From assembly GCF_000189635.1 (NCBI RefSeq), contig NW_002476418.1:496001-560000 (forward strand): 64,000 nucleotides of DNA, in the 5' to 3' direction. The notes beneath the pieces are model-generated. The model did not search any database, was not told the origin of the DNA, and worked only from the letters and a program-made list of their open reading frames with translations. The DNA is from Tetrahymena thermophila SB210 (taxonomy: Eukaryota > Ciliophora > Oligohymenophorea > Hymenostomatida > Tetrahymenidae). The first letter of the stretch is position 1. Every line of letters begins with the position of its first letter. The translations under genes and the position numbers were made by a program. Of the stretch, positions 23,212 through 35,200 are shown piece after piece.

Positions 23212-24443
23212 ACACCCACCCCATTTTAAAATTTTGTGTGATATTTTGGGTGTAATTTTTGGCAATTTAAAATAAATAAATAAATAAATAAAGTGAATTT
23301 AAAGTGAAGATGTGAGGTGAATACAATTCACACTCTCAATTTTTATAAAAAATATTTTTTGTTAATTTAACAGTATATTACGAATGAGGATAAATATAAT
23401 TCAATAAATTATAACATTGCCTTTCCCTTGTATGACTAATTAAAATCTTTTTGGCATTGAATTTAAACAATTATATATAAATTTGAATGAGATATTATCC
23501 CAAGTTTTTATTAAAGCATTTCTAATTCTTCTTTGTTATCAATTTATTTATTTGATAATTCTTTTTTCACAAGAACCCATCCCATATATTTTTAAATGGG
23601 ATTCAATTCAGGAGAAACTGACACCAACAGTCAATCATCAATTAAATTAAAATTCAAATCTGTTAGTTTTTGTTAAGCTATTCTACAATATGTGTAGGAT
23701 CATTATCCTAAAGTAAAATCCATTTTTTTTTTCAATAAATAAATTTTGAATCAGGAAAGATAACAACTTGAATAATTTTTTACATAGATTTCTCCAGACA
23801 TATTCTCTTGGATAGATATAATCTAGCAATAACATCTTTAGTTATTCCTGGAAGTATGTTGATTATTTATGAATAATTAGGAATTTAAAATGCAGAAACA
23901 TTATCCTTTTCCCACCATATTTTTTTTCTAAGTTTAAAGAGTCCAAAATGTTGGTTGACTCATAACAGAATAAGACAGTATACCAATTTTAATTATTACA
24001 TTTTTCAACAAATTAAACTCTGTTAATTTTATGTTATTCAGTTAATAATGGTTAAACTTTTGTGTATAAATAATAAATATAAAATTTATTTAAAATTTGT
24101 CGAATCTTAGTTAAGATGATCTACATGTGTATATATTTTCTCTAATATAATTACATATTTTAGTTTTCATCAATAATAGTATTTTCTCTTTCATTGGATT
24201 TTATAAGCAATTTTCTCGCATACTTAATGAAATATTTGAAATTATTGTAAATAGGAGCTTTTCATAACATAACCTATGAGTGCCAAAATCCTTGCTTCTA
24301 AATTCAAGTTATTAGGATCTTCCTCGTCCAACTGTAAATATGATGATAGTTTCAAAAATCAAACAAAACTTATTTTTTTTTGAAGATAAATTAAAAAATT
24401 CTACATAAAATCTAAGTAAAAAATATACACACCTCCATTTTAA
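23212..24443 (-). mobile_element. Candidate bounds of a decayed Tc1/mariner-type element
   Basis: The transposase relic is flanked by related motifs about 1.2 kb apart: ACACCCACCCCATTTTAA at 23212-23229 and ACACACCTCCATTTTAA at 24427-24443. The left one also has an inverted ACACCCA/TGGGTGT pair (23212-23218 and 23247-23253). The spacing suits a Tc1/mariner element (about 1.2-1.3 kb), but the two outer motifs are in direct orientation rather than a clean terminal inverted repeat. The bounds are therefore tentative. Confidence 0.35.
23390..24335 (-). pseudogene. Tc1/mariner-type transposase, frameshifted relic
   Basis: Pieces of one transposase appear in order along the minus strand but in different frames and with TGA stops between them. 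At about 24190-24335 is an N-terminal helix-turn-helix-like piece (NLNLEARILALIGYVM). Around 23890-23930 is KYGGKRIMF, the usual WGG/KYGG block. At about 23650-23722 is WILLQDNDPTHIVEQL, which holds the second catalytic Asp. At about 23480-23625 is SPELNPIQKYMGWV, followed by EELEML. In active Tc1 enzymes the last block reads NPIE; here the catalytic acidic residue is Gln, encoded by TAA. Frameshifts, internal TGA codons and that substitution mean no active product. Transposons are normally removed from the ciliate macronucleus, so this is a retained old insertion or an unexcised remnant. Confidence 0.75.
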
Positions 24444-24675
24444 TGAGTTAATTTATAAAAAAATGGAATATATTTTTTTTCTTAAATACTAAAATAAAAT
24501 TTTTTATGTAAACACAACTTTATTTATTGGTTATTAAATATATTTAAAATAAATATGGAGTTAACCTTTATGAGTAAAACTATATTCAATTCAGATAATT
24601 AAATCTTTTTTACCATTATGCTTAAAATATATTCATTTAGCTAGCATCTATCTTTCGTTAAGTAATTTTATTTTA
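24444..24675. other. Spacer
   Basis: A+T-rich stretch between the transposon relic and the 3' end of the minus-strand LRR gene; nothing recognised. Confidence 0.4.
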
Positions 24676-26469
24676 TCAAATTTAAATAAGCAACCTGCAC
24701 AATCTTAAGTTATTCTTTCTTATTTTAGTGAGAATTTTTTTGTACTTCTATATGTTATCAAAATAACCTTTAACTTAGAAATTTAGAAGTATTAGAGTTT
24801 TGATGTTTTAAATAATTAGTAAAAATTATGTTGCTCCTGAGATATTAACATCATGTTAACAAAAAATCACTTTGAGATATTTAATTTAAGGTAATTTTAC
24901 TATTGAGTTAGCAAAATATTCAGCACCTGCATGCCCAATTTCAGAATTTTTTATTGTCAAATTAAGATGAGTTAGTTCTAAAAGATGCGAAATGCCTTAT
25001 GATAAGAAAGAAGCTCCTTGAACACTTATATTATTATGAAAATCAATATTTAAATTCAATTTTTCTAAGTTAACAAGATTCTTAATTCCATCACCTAAGG
25101 CAGAAGCTCCTTGGCTATCAAAGCCATTGAAAATGTTGATGCTTATGTTCAACTCTTTTAGATTTTATAAGGATCCCAAAGATGATCCAAATCTTTAAAT
25201 TCCACTTTAAAGTCTCAAATTAGGGCCTATTTCAAAAGAAAGGACCTTTAATTGGTTTAGAAATTTTATGCTTTCTCCTAATTCTGCAGCTCCTTATTCA
25301 GGAATATTATTTTCGCTCCATATTGAGAATGAAAGCTCCTTTAAGTTTTTCAAACTCTTTACCCCTTCAGCTAATCCTATTGCACCTTCTTTAGAAACAT
25401 TATTTCCTTCAAAAATCATATACGATAATTTGTTAAGATTTTACAATTTTTTCAAACTCATTCCTAAGGCATATGCACCTTCTTCGTTTATATAATTGTT
25501 CTCATAAATAACAAATGAAAGATCTTTTAAATTTTTTAAGAAGCTTAATCCATTTGCTATTCCTATCATTCCATTAGCTCCAATTTGATTACAGCCTCCT
25601 ATGTTAAATGAAAGACTCTAAAGCTAGGCAATATTTTAAAAATAGCTAGCTAAAGATGAAGCTCCCTCCGGTCCTATATCATTTTAGTCAATTTATATCC
25701 TTAAATCTTTAAGATTCTTAAGATAAGAAAGACCTTTTCCAATATACTATGCACCTTAAGAATTGATTGAATTACTTCCTATTTCTAAAGTTAAACCTTC
25801 TAAATTGGTAAGTTTTGAAAGACATTACTCAAGATGGTACAAACCTTGAATTTAAATTTAATTAGACTCTTCAATTTTAAGAGTGAGATAAATCAAATTT
25901 GTTAGTTTTGAAATTCCTTGAAATACTTATTCTGCTCCTTCTATTCCTATTTAATTTCTAGGAATGCACAAATAAAGAGACTCCAGAGTAGTAAGTTATG
26001 AAATGGCTTTACCTAAATTTTCAGATCCAAAATAGCCAATATAATTATTTCCAAATTCTATTTGCAAATTTTTTAGCTGAGTTAATAGATTTAAGTTCTA
26101 AACTAATATTTTAATGCTTTAATTATTGAAGTTAGAATTATTTTTTAATATTAAAACAAAATCTTTAAGCTAAAGAAGATTTTCAAATAAATTGTTGATT
26201 CTTAGGCATTCTTCCTCACCCAATTTTATATTATGATTTATTTTAATTTTGAGAAAAGTTAAATTTTTTAAGTTTTTTAAGCTATCAAATATTTCAAAAA
26301 AAGCTTCTTATTACAATTTATTCAAGTTTAATTCAACTTTGGATAATCTGTCTTCGAATTTGAAGAATCTACAAATTGATTCATAATTATTGGAATTTAT
26401 GGTGAAATAAGTTATTTAATCTTTGTATATGTTGCTGAAGACCTATTTAATCTAGTTTTATTTCAACAT
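24676..26469 (-). CDS. Leucine-rich-repeat protein, single exon
   Basis: An uninterrupted frame of 597 residues, ATG 26469-26467 to TGA 24678-24676. After a short N-terminal segment of about 50 residues, almost the whole protein is a run of about a dozen RNI/NLRC-like LRRs with the period N-x-I-G-x-E-G-A-x-x-(I/L)-G-x-x-(I/L)-x-x-L-x-x-L-x-x-L-x-(L/F). Clear examples read NQIGIEGAEQVFQGISKLTN, NDIGPEGASSLASYFQNI and NIPEQGAAELGESIKFLNQL. No kinase, F-box or membrane domain is visible at either end. Such proteins are protein-binding scaffolds and are very numerous in Tetrahymena. It shares the repeat type with the gene at 8178 but has no introns, so the two differ sharply in gene structure. 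The specific partner is unknown. Confidence 0.92.
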
Positions 26470-27475
26470 TTTTTTTTTTCTTTCTTTTCTTGTAAAATAA
26501 GTGTTTTTCTTTATATCTTAGATTAATTTTCATAATTTAATTTATTCAGATTATTGAAATTGTCTATGAGAATTTAAATAATATTCTTACAAATCTCAAA
26601 CAGAAAAATTCTCAATTTATTTTAATGTAAATGAAATCTTTGTTTGTTTATCCATTTAATTTTATTTGATTAACAAAATTATTAATATTTAACCTATTTT
26701 ATTTATTTATTTGAAACAAAAAAAATTCTCAAATTAAAGAAAAAAAAATTAAATTTAAAGTAAAATCTAAATAAATAGATAAATTCAATTTCATAACTTT
26801 TAACTAAAAATAAATTCAATTCCATCAAGTGACTATCCTTAATCTCTTAAAATATATCTAATTGATATGTTAAAAATTCTTTTAAAGATTATATTTATAT
26901 TAAAAATTACTTAAAAAATTAATTATAAAATGATAAAATAAAAAATAGACAAATAAATAAACAAATGAAAGGAAAGAAAAGAAAAGAAAAGAAGTAAGGA
27001 AGGAAGGAAAAGCTGAAAATGCAAAGTTTGAGGTGTAGCAGACAAACATAATATAGGGATATATAACAAGTAATAACAAGAGTAAGATTATTTACTTTTT
27101 AATTTAATTTTAGTATAAATGTTTAATTTGAGGCTAATTTAATCGATTAGTTTTATTTGTGCTAGCTAGATATTTTATAATATAAGCTTGTATGTATGTA
27201 TGATTTATGTAAGGAAATACTAAAAAATAACTGCAGCATATTTTATATTTATTTATTTATTAATTAAAAATCGATATTTTAAATTATTACCAACAAAATA
27301 GATAGATTTATTGATTGATTGATTCTTAGATAAATTGAATGTAAATTTAGAATTAACTTTGCTGAATTAGTTTGTTATTAAATTTGATTTATATTATATA
27401 TATGCTATTTATTTGTTTATTTATTTATCTATCTCTGATTTATAGTCTTTATTATTTACAAAACTTATTTCAATT
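26470..27475. other. Intergenic, purine-rich tract
   Basis: Both neighbours are on minus: 5' region of the single-exon LRR gene on the left, 3' end of the MORN gene on the right. The stretch at about 26965-27010 is nearly pure A/G on plus (GAAAG/GGAAG repeats), and short (GATT)n and (TGTA)n tracts follow. No coding region recognised. Confidence 0.55.
26965..27010. repeat. Polypurine simple repeat (GAAAA/GGAA)n
   Basis: About 45 nt of almost uninterrupted purines in GAAAA and GGAA units, standing out from the surrounding A+T background because of its G content. A low-complexity tract with no assigned role. Confidence 0.7.
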
Positions 27476-29518
27476 TCACTCAGGACCAGTTTCTTCATTC
27501 TTTTTAATCCTATATTAAATATTAATAAAAAATTCAATACTAATTACTTAAAATTTATTAAATTACCATTTAACTCTTTTACCATCACACCATTCTCCTT
27601 CCTTTTCTATACCTTGAGATCCAATATAAATACCTTTTCCATGTTGGCGTCCATTAGCCCAATAACCTTTGTAAGTTCTATCTGTAATAATAGAAATAAA
27701 AATAAAAATGAGATATTATCAAGTATTTAATTTAAAATAATTACTGTCAGGCCATTCGAAGACACCATAACCGTGCTTTTTATCATCTTTATATTCTCCT
27801 TCGTATTTACGTCCATCAGACCAGGTGAAAACACCGTTTCCTTCCATTTTATTATTTTTCCATTCTCCGTTATATTTTCTGCCATCTGACCAGTCGTAGC
27901 AGCCTTTACCATGAATATTATTTTTATAAAATTCTCCTACGTAAGTAGATCCATCAGCCCAATGGAATTTGCCCTAGCCATGCTTTTTACCATCAACGTA
28001 ATCTCCTTCGTAACGAGCACCATCAGGCCACTCTTCAATTCCTTTTCCATGTTATTTATCATCCATCCAATCTCCTTCATAGACTGCTCCATCCATGTGA
28101 AGATATTTACCTTTTCCATTTGCTTTATCTTCCTTCCATCTACCAATGAAAACATCACCATCGCTGTGAATCAATCTACCTTTGCCTTATGCCATGTCTA
28201 AATAAATAAATAAACAAATAAATAAAAAATAAATTAATAATCAAATAAATAAAAAAATAAATAAATAAAGTAGTTTATTATGATAAATAATATAACGCAA
28301 AAGTTATTTATCTATTTATTTAATCATGTTAAAATTTTATCAAACAAAAAGCCACCCAAATTGAATATTTTTTTAAATTAACTTTTCAAAAGAAAATCAT
28401 AAAAATTTATCATTCTGCCTGAAATTCAATTAAATTTTTGGAGTCTTCTTCAAATAAAAAATCTTAATACTGAATTGTTTGATTATATCGATTGATTAAT
28501 ATCTTTAATATATAGCTAATTTGTATTAGACATTTATAATATTTTTCTATTCAAAAGCTATTTTACATCAGTAATTACTTTTAAGCAAATATCAGCTCCT
28601 ATTTCAAAATAAGTGAATAGGCTAACTACATAATTACTATAGAAAGTGAGTTTTATTTGCAGTAGATTTTAATTTTTTAGATGAATTCCTTTATTTAGTT
28701 TAATTTTTTTTGATTGGCTCTCATTTTCATTTTAAGATTTTAAACGAAAGTTGTTTGTTCGTTTGTTTATTTATTTATTTATGGTAACTAAATAAAAATA
28801 AAATAATTATTTACTATTTCTCCAATATCCTTCATACACTGAACCGTCTGACCAGTATTGAACTCCTCTGCCGTGTCTTTAACCATTTTTCCATTAACCT
28901 TCATAAACAGAACCATTATCAAATTAGTAAGGACCAAGTTTAGGTAAATCTTAATCTCCTGCCTCATCTTCATCATAGATAAAGTCACCTTACTCTTGTA
29001 GAGTTTTTCTGCCTTTTTCATTCAAGAAGTTGGGAATTTCTTTAATTGGCCATGCTACTTAAGAAGGAGGAGCATGTGGGTTAACATTTTCTTGTCCAGT
29101 TGTGGCTGGCTAAGTTACATCAGATGGACTAGGTTTATACTCTTCTTATACACTTTTTTCAGTGGGCACTCTGTTTGTTTCGCGTTAGTTATCAAAAGCC
29201 TTTGCATGAACATTCACAGCATAGTTTTCTCTAGCTTTTTACTCTATTTTACAAAATAAAATGGAAAATTGTAACTTAAAATAGCTATAATAAATGCTAT
29301 AAGTTCAAGTAATTATAAAACTTATGTTTTATTATCAAATATGAATTCTTTTTTGCATGCCTACGAAAAATTAGCTATTGAAAGAAATAAACAAAGTGTA
29401 TAAATTTACCATTAGCTCCCATTTCAGCATCTTATTCCTATTCCTCAACTGGCTATGGGTTGTTTGTAATCTATTCTGTTTTATCCTATCCAGGTTAGTT
29501 GCTACAGCAATTACCCAT
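27476..29518 (-). CDS. MORN-repeat protein with lipidated-type N-terminus
   Basis: Exons 29518-29410, 29243-28815, 28197-27745, 27681-27567 and 27509-27476 encode 379 residues. The start MGNCCSN is a typical N-myristoylation (Gly2) plus palmitoylation (Cys4, Cys5) site, pointing to membrane attachment. Residues 40-140 are an acidic, Pro-rich linker ([15 protein letters not shown]). From about 142 to 365 there are ten MORN repeats (VYEGQW, VYEGYW, VFIGRW, VYEGDW, RYEGDY, TYVGEF, KYNGEW, KYEGEY, TYKGYW, EKEGEW), which fold into a beta-sheet used for membrane or protein contact at the cell cortex. MORN proteins often act at basal bodies, the cortex or division furrow of protists. The second intron is 617 nt. 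Splices are fixed because repeats continue exactly across them (RNN|MAQGKG, WPD|NRTYKG). Confidence 0.92.
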
Positions 29519-32210
29519 TTTTATAAATTAATTAGCTGATTCTTAATAATAATAATAATTGATTGTTATTAATTATATGAAATTTGATGAATAATAAGAA
29601 TTAATTTGTTTTCCTTTAGTTCTTTACTAATTTATTTAATAACTAATCTTTTACAGTTAATTTTTTAAGACTATATTAGCACAGCTTTTTCTTCTTATTT
29701 TTTAAAAACTCTTCTTCCAAGTATCATCAAACAAAAATAGCATTCAAAACCCTTTTTAATACTTCGAAAAATTATTGACAAAAAAATAAACAAATAAATG
29801 AGTGAGTGAGAGAATGAATGAATGAATAAAGAAATAAAAGCTTGCTTGATATTTGTTTTTCTCTTTCAAACTAATTCCATTTGTTAACTTTCATTCATTC
29901 ATTAACTTTCATATCAAGTTTTTTATTTATTAAATATGCAAATACTCATTCATGTAATTATAATAATAATTCGTTAAAAAATGTCCTGATTATTTAGCGA
30001 AAAATATTATTTTTACTACTGAATCAAATTTTTGCTAAAATATTTGTAAATATTTACTATATTGTTTTAAGCAGACAAAATATTCCAGTATTGAAAAATA
30101 ATTCGAATTCGCTCTTATTTTTTGATACTATTTTTAAAGATAGAAAATAATTTAAATAGATCTAATTCGAATTACATTCATACATAGCAAAACCAACGGA
30201 ATCTATATCTATTAATACATTAATTACTATTCATAAAAAAAGATATAGAAAAAAAATTAATTGCAAGATTTATATTAATTGTAATCCTATCAATAATACC
30301 AAAAATCACTTAATAATTAAAACATTTTTTAGAATATTTCAATTAAAAAAGTAATAAAAAATATTACTTTGTAAAAATAAATGTTTAATTTCTAAGTCCA
30401 ATAAAAACCAGTAATATTTGCATTTTTTACCTTATATTAGACATTTTGAACAAAAATGAATGTATTTATTTTACAAAAATAAAATAATGTTAATAAAGTA
30501 ATCACTTAATTAAAATCAAACAAACAGACAGACAGTCAGACATTCAGACAAATAAAAATGATACTTTTTATTTAAAAAAAAAGATAATATTTTTGTATTT
30601 TTTATAATTTACCAAAATAAATAAAACCTAAAATATTTTATTTTCATTAAATAATATCATGTAAATAAATTTTCTTAAATAATTTTTCGATTTAAATTTG
30701 GAAATCTAAATACTTTATTTTATTTTCAACTTTTGATGATATTACAATAATTGGATTACTTAAATATTTACTAAAAGTAAATAAATATCATAGCTTTGGT
30801 TAATAATATTGTTTTTTTAATTTATAATACCAATTAATACTCTATTAAAAGGTTTTTTTATCACTAAATAAATAGAATTGATTAAATGAAAAAAATTTTT
30901 TTTGTATGTTAAATTAAATCGTTTTTATTTAAAAAGATTTTAAAGAATTTATTTTTAATATATTAAATTTTAAGAACCTTTCAAAAATATTTAATTAATA
31001 AATAGAGGAAATATATTTATTACCATATGGCTTCTTTAATTAAAGATGTCCTTTAATTTAAAACAATTATTTAATCAGGTTGAATTTTTTTAAAATATTA
31101 TTTTATCATTCATTTTATCCTAAAATCTGAGAAAAAGTTTTTTATTGTGAAATCACTCACTTAATGTCAATAAATTTTAACTTAATGATAGTATATTTTT
31201 AAATTTATCTATTTATTTTTTCAATTCAAATATTTGAATCGCTTTATTTCAAAATAAAATAAATTATTAAATTTTATATGTTTTTAAAGTTATAAATAAA
31301 GTATATAATATAGATTAAATTAATATTTTTGAGGTGTAAATTTTCCCTTTAATTATGTATGGTCCAGTACAAAAAAATATAGAATCAACAAAGTTAGCTT
31401 AATATCATAAAAATTAATGAATTATATCATATGTATATACACAATTAGCTAGCTATATTATAATTTTAGAATTAGTAATATTAGAGTTGTTTGATATTTT
31501 TATTTAATAACAATTGATATTTAGAAATTTTAGTTATTATTTACTAAAAATGAATGAAAAAATAAAAATAAAAATCTATCTTAATCATATCGAAGTTCAA
31601 TATATCAGTACTACTTTTGTAAATATTCTCTTTCAAGAATAAAATAAATAAGTTAAATGCATCTTTTAATCAATTAAATTTTCTATAAGTAATTATTTAA
31701 TATAATTATTTATTTATTTTCTAAAAGTAAAATTAATTTTATAAGACTATTTTTTATTATTTAAAGATAACTTTAAATAAATTTTATCATTTTTTTATTT
31801 AATTTGAATGATATATTTTTCTTTAAAGAAATAATTTTAATGAAAATAGTAATCAAATTTTTTATATTTATCATTAAAATTAATGGTAGAAGAAAGATCT
31901 ATTAAATGAAAATTAAACTTTTATGTTAATTTATTTGTATGTGAAATATTCTTAGATTCTTTTAGATTAACTTTAAGGAGATTTTTAAAGATTAATTTGT
32001 TTTTCTTAACTTAAATTAAATTATATGAAAAGGCAACCATATAAATAAGCATTTATTATTATCTCAGTCTTTTTAATTAATTAATAATTAGTATTTTTTA
32101 TATCATTGAAAGTAAAATTTATCACAAAAATTTAATTAAATTTTTAGAACAGTTTTTAAATTCTACTTTGGGTTTCAGTAAGTAAAAAACTTCTATTTAC
32201 CATCTAAAAG
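29519..32210. other. Long intergenic between divergent genes
   Basis: About 2.7 kb of very A+T-rich DNA. Small tandem tracts occur near 29797-29830 (GAGT/GAAT units) and 30525-30552 (CAGA units). The MORN gene starts at the left edge and the 1808-residue gene at the right, so both promoters are here. I found no domain, RNA gene or element. Confidence 0.55.
30525..30552. repeat. Imperfect (CAGA)n microsatellite
   Basis: Short run of CAGA units interrupted by GTCAGAC and ATTCAGAC. Relatively G+C-rich for its surroundings; no role assigned. Confidence 0.6.
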
Positions 32211-35200
32211 ATGAAATAATTAAAATTAGGGAGAAACTTAAGCTAGCCTCAGTTGCTATCTTAAAGTGAATGCTTTTCTATAACAGCAAAGACAATGAAT
32301 CTTGAACAATTTCAAAATCCTCCACTTTTAGCATCGCACCCATAATTTTAGTAGAAATATTTTTAATAAGTACTTGATAAAAATATATTCAACTAGACTT
32401 TAAGAAAAAATGAAAGTTTAGAGAATAACAAGGACAGTAGCCTTTAAAGAGGCATTGGGACTAGTCAAAATGAATAGGCTATTAAAAATTCCCAAGATAG
32501 TATTATTAGATATCAATAAAAAGGTATTTCGTTTTCAGATTATATTGAAGATAAATATCAAAAATTGAGTACTAAATAAATAAAAATGATTCCAGCGTCT
32601 TTTCTTAAAACTTTTAATCTCATAAAAGAAGATTTTGTAGTCCAATAATAGGTCATTAAATCTCCTAAAAAGTAGAAGACTGATCTTTAGCTAATTAATG
32701 TATAGCAAAATATATTTTAAAACATGAAAAATAAATCGATCCCTCAAATCTAAATGTTTGATCCCTAAGATGATTAAGTTATTTAGACATTAAGTGAATA
32801 GTTTGTCACTAGCAAGCAAAATACCTTAATAGACGTAAATGGACATTAGAAAAAATAAAAAAGTAGAATAGAACTAAATAGATAGGTCCTTTTGATGAAA
32901 GAAAGCAGAAAAGTTATTAAACTTGATCAATTAGCAAAGGTAAAAGATTAATAAAGTAAAGAAATAATTTAAAGCAGCACCCATAGCAAAAACTATAAAA
33001 ATGAAGTGCAATAAATAAATAGCTCAAACAATAGAGAATATACTAATAAACCAAGCTCTTAGAATAATATTTAAAGAAATAATCAATTTAAGAGCATAAG
33101 TATCTAGCAAAATTAATAAATTGATGATTTAAACTATTAAATTTAGAGAGCAGATAATAAAAGTAGAGATTATAAACAAATTGAAGAAAAGAGTAATTAA
33201 AACAAATTCAAACAAATATGCTAATACTGCTGCTTTTCGAATGAGAAAGGTGATCAAGTTGATTATCCCTAAAACTGTGTTTGCCTTTCAAAGTTAAATT
33301 TAACTAAAAAAAACCAACTGCTAACTGAAAAAAAGGTGAATAGTTCGGAGTAAGAAGAAATCAATCTTGATTTCTTAAAGCTCAGAAATTCTTAGTCTTA
33401 TTTTCCTTAATTCAATTCCGAATATCCATAAAAGCAAAGTGGTGCTAATTAAAAACAATAGCAAAATATCTCCTAAGAAAGCAAAAATAAAAGATAATTT
33501 TTTTCTTTAGAAAAAATAGGGAGTAAAAACGACTAATACATAAAAAAATTAGAACTCTTTGAAGAAAAGCTTTAAAGCCTTAAAAATGAAGAAATTTAGG
33601 CAAAGCAAAAGACTTTGATGGAGTAATTCGAGAGATAGTTTTAAAAAAAGTCTCCTGTGAATAATTATCTCAACTTTAAGAAATAAATTCACAAGAGCAA
33701 GGATTTATATGATAATTCAGATAAAAACTCCTAAAAGGGCACTATTTTACAAAGTTAATTAGATGGAGTTAGGCAATAAGAAATACACAAAAGACTCTAA
33801 TTGGTTGGTGAAGATGAAGTTAACGAGTCTGAAGATGGAAATTATGCTAGTAAAAGCTCATAAACAAAAAAATTGCAGTCTACTCCATAATCTCCGTTTC
33901 AAAGTTTTAGAAATAAAAATAATACAAATTAAAAACATCCAAATTAGATTATTTCTACTACTTTAAAAAAAATTCTTTAATAATAAAGAGAAATTGATGA
34001 ATATGAAACAAAACCAATGATCGATTATGCCGAAATAGAGTAAACTCTTAACAAAAGATAAAGTAAACTTGATTCACCATTATCTAGTCCAAAATAAAAC
34101 AAATAAAGTTAATTTTCATCAAGCAAAGACTCCTTTTACAACAATTCCTAAGATTTTGTAGTAGATTTTAGCAGAAATAACTCAGTCAATTCTCCAAAAT
34201 CTGTGTACAGCAGTTAATCTCCCATAGCTAAAATTGAAAACTTTTCTTTAAACATGTAAATTAGCCAAATACAATCAGATGCAAGGATAAGATCATTTAG
34301 CTAAAAAGTTAATAGCAATTAAACAAATGAACAAGCGTAGAGATTAGATTTAGTAAGCAAATACTCTGACTAAAAAGCACCTGATTCAAAATATATTAAA
34401 AGTAAGTTTTAAGAGACTAAAGAATTTATGACACCTTAAAATAAGTCATAAATAAATAACACTATTTGGGGTTTGAACTCTCCTTAAAATACACCAGATT
34501 AAATTGAAAATCTCAATTAGGCAACTGGAAAGTTTTTTAATAGCAATGAAGAATTATTTAACAAAATAGGAAGTGACGGAAAAAGACTTTATATTCCATC
34601 TAGAATTAGAGGAATTAGTGAAATTTTTAAAAAGTAAAGCGAACAACAACTATAATTAAATTCTGATTCAAGAGATCATTCTATTTCTTTTAAGACAGGC
34701 TCTTTTGAATAATAAGATCCAGCTAAAAATCATGTGCAGAATATTGCTGGCTTTTAATCTTAAGAAAATTCTCTCTCAATTTTTAGTCGACTTGATGACA
34801 TTAAAAAAGAAAGAAAGATAGAATCCTCTACTCCAACAAATAAAGCTAATAATTATTAAAGAGCAGATTCTTTTTCTTCATAAAATAAGCAGTAAAATGC
34901 TCAAAGAGAAAGCTTAAAAAACTCTATCTATGATGAAATAGTTAAAAAGAGAAAAGAAAGAACTATTTAACATTAAGAACTGCAAATAAAAAACAAGTAG
35001 CAGATGATAGAAGCTTTTGATCAGAAAATGAGGGAACAGTAAAAATTAGAAATAAACAGCAAGTTAGCCAAATTGAGATTGAAACATTAAGGCTCTATTT
35101 AGCTTCATTAGTAAAAATTAACTAATCAAAACTCTGGTCAAGATAGGGAGAGTGACTTAGCCTCTTTGCATTAAATTGAAGGATTAATAAAGAACGAATC

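Noticed and set aside
23212-23253. ACACCCA/TGGGTGT palindrome as a rho-independent-style terminator or telomere seed
   Set aside because: Eukaryotic context, and no G4T2 repeat array; better explained as an end structure of the transposon relic.
27727-28201. Overlapping open frames on both strands
   Set aside because: Out-of-frame readings of the MORN repeats; the true frame gives perfect YEGxW repeats.
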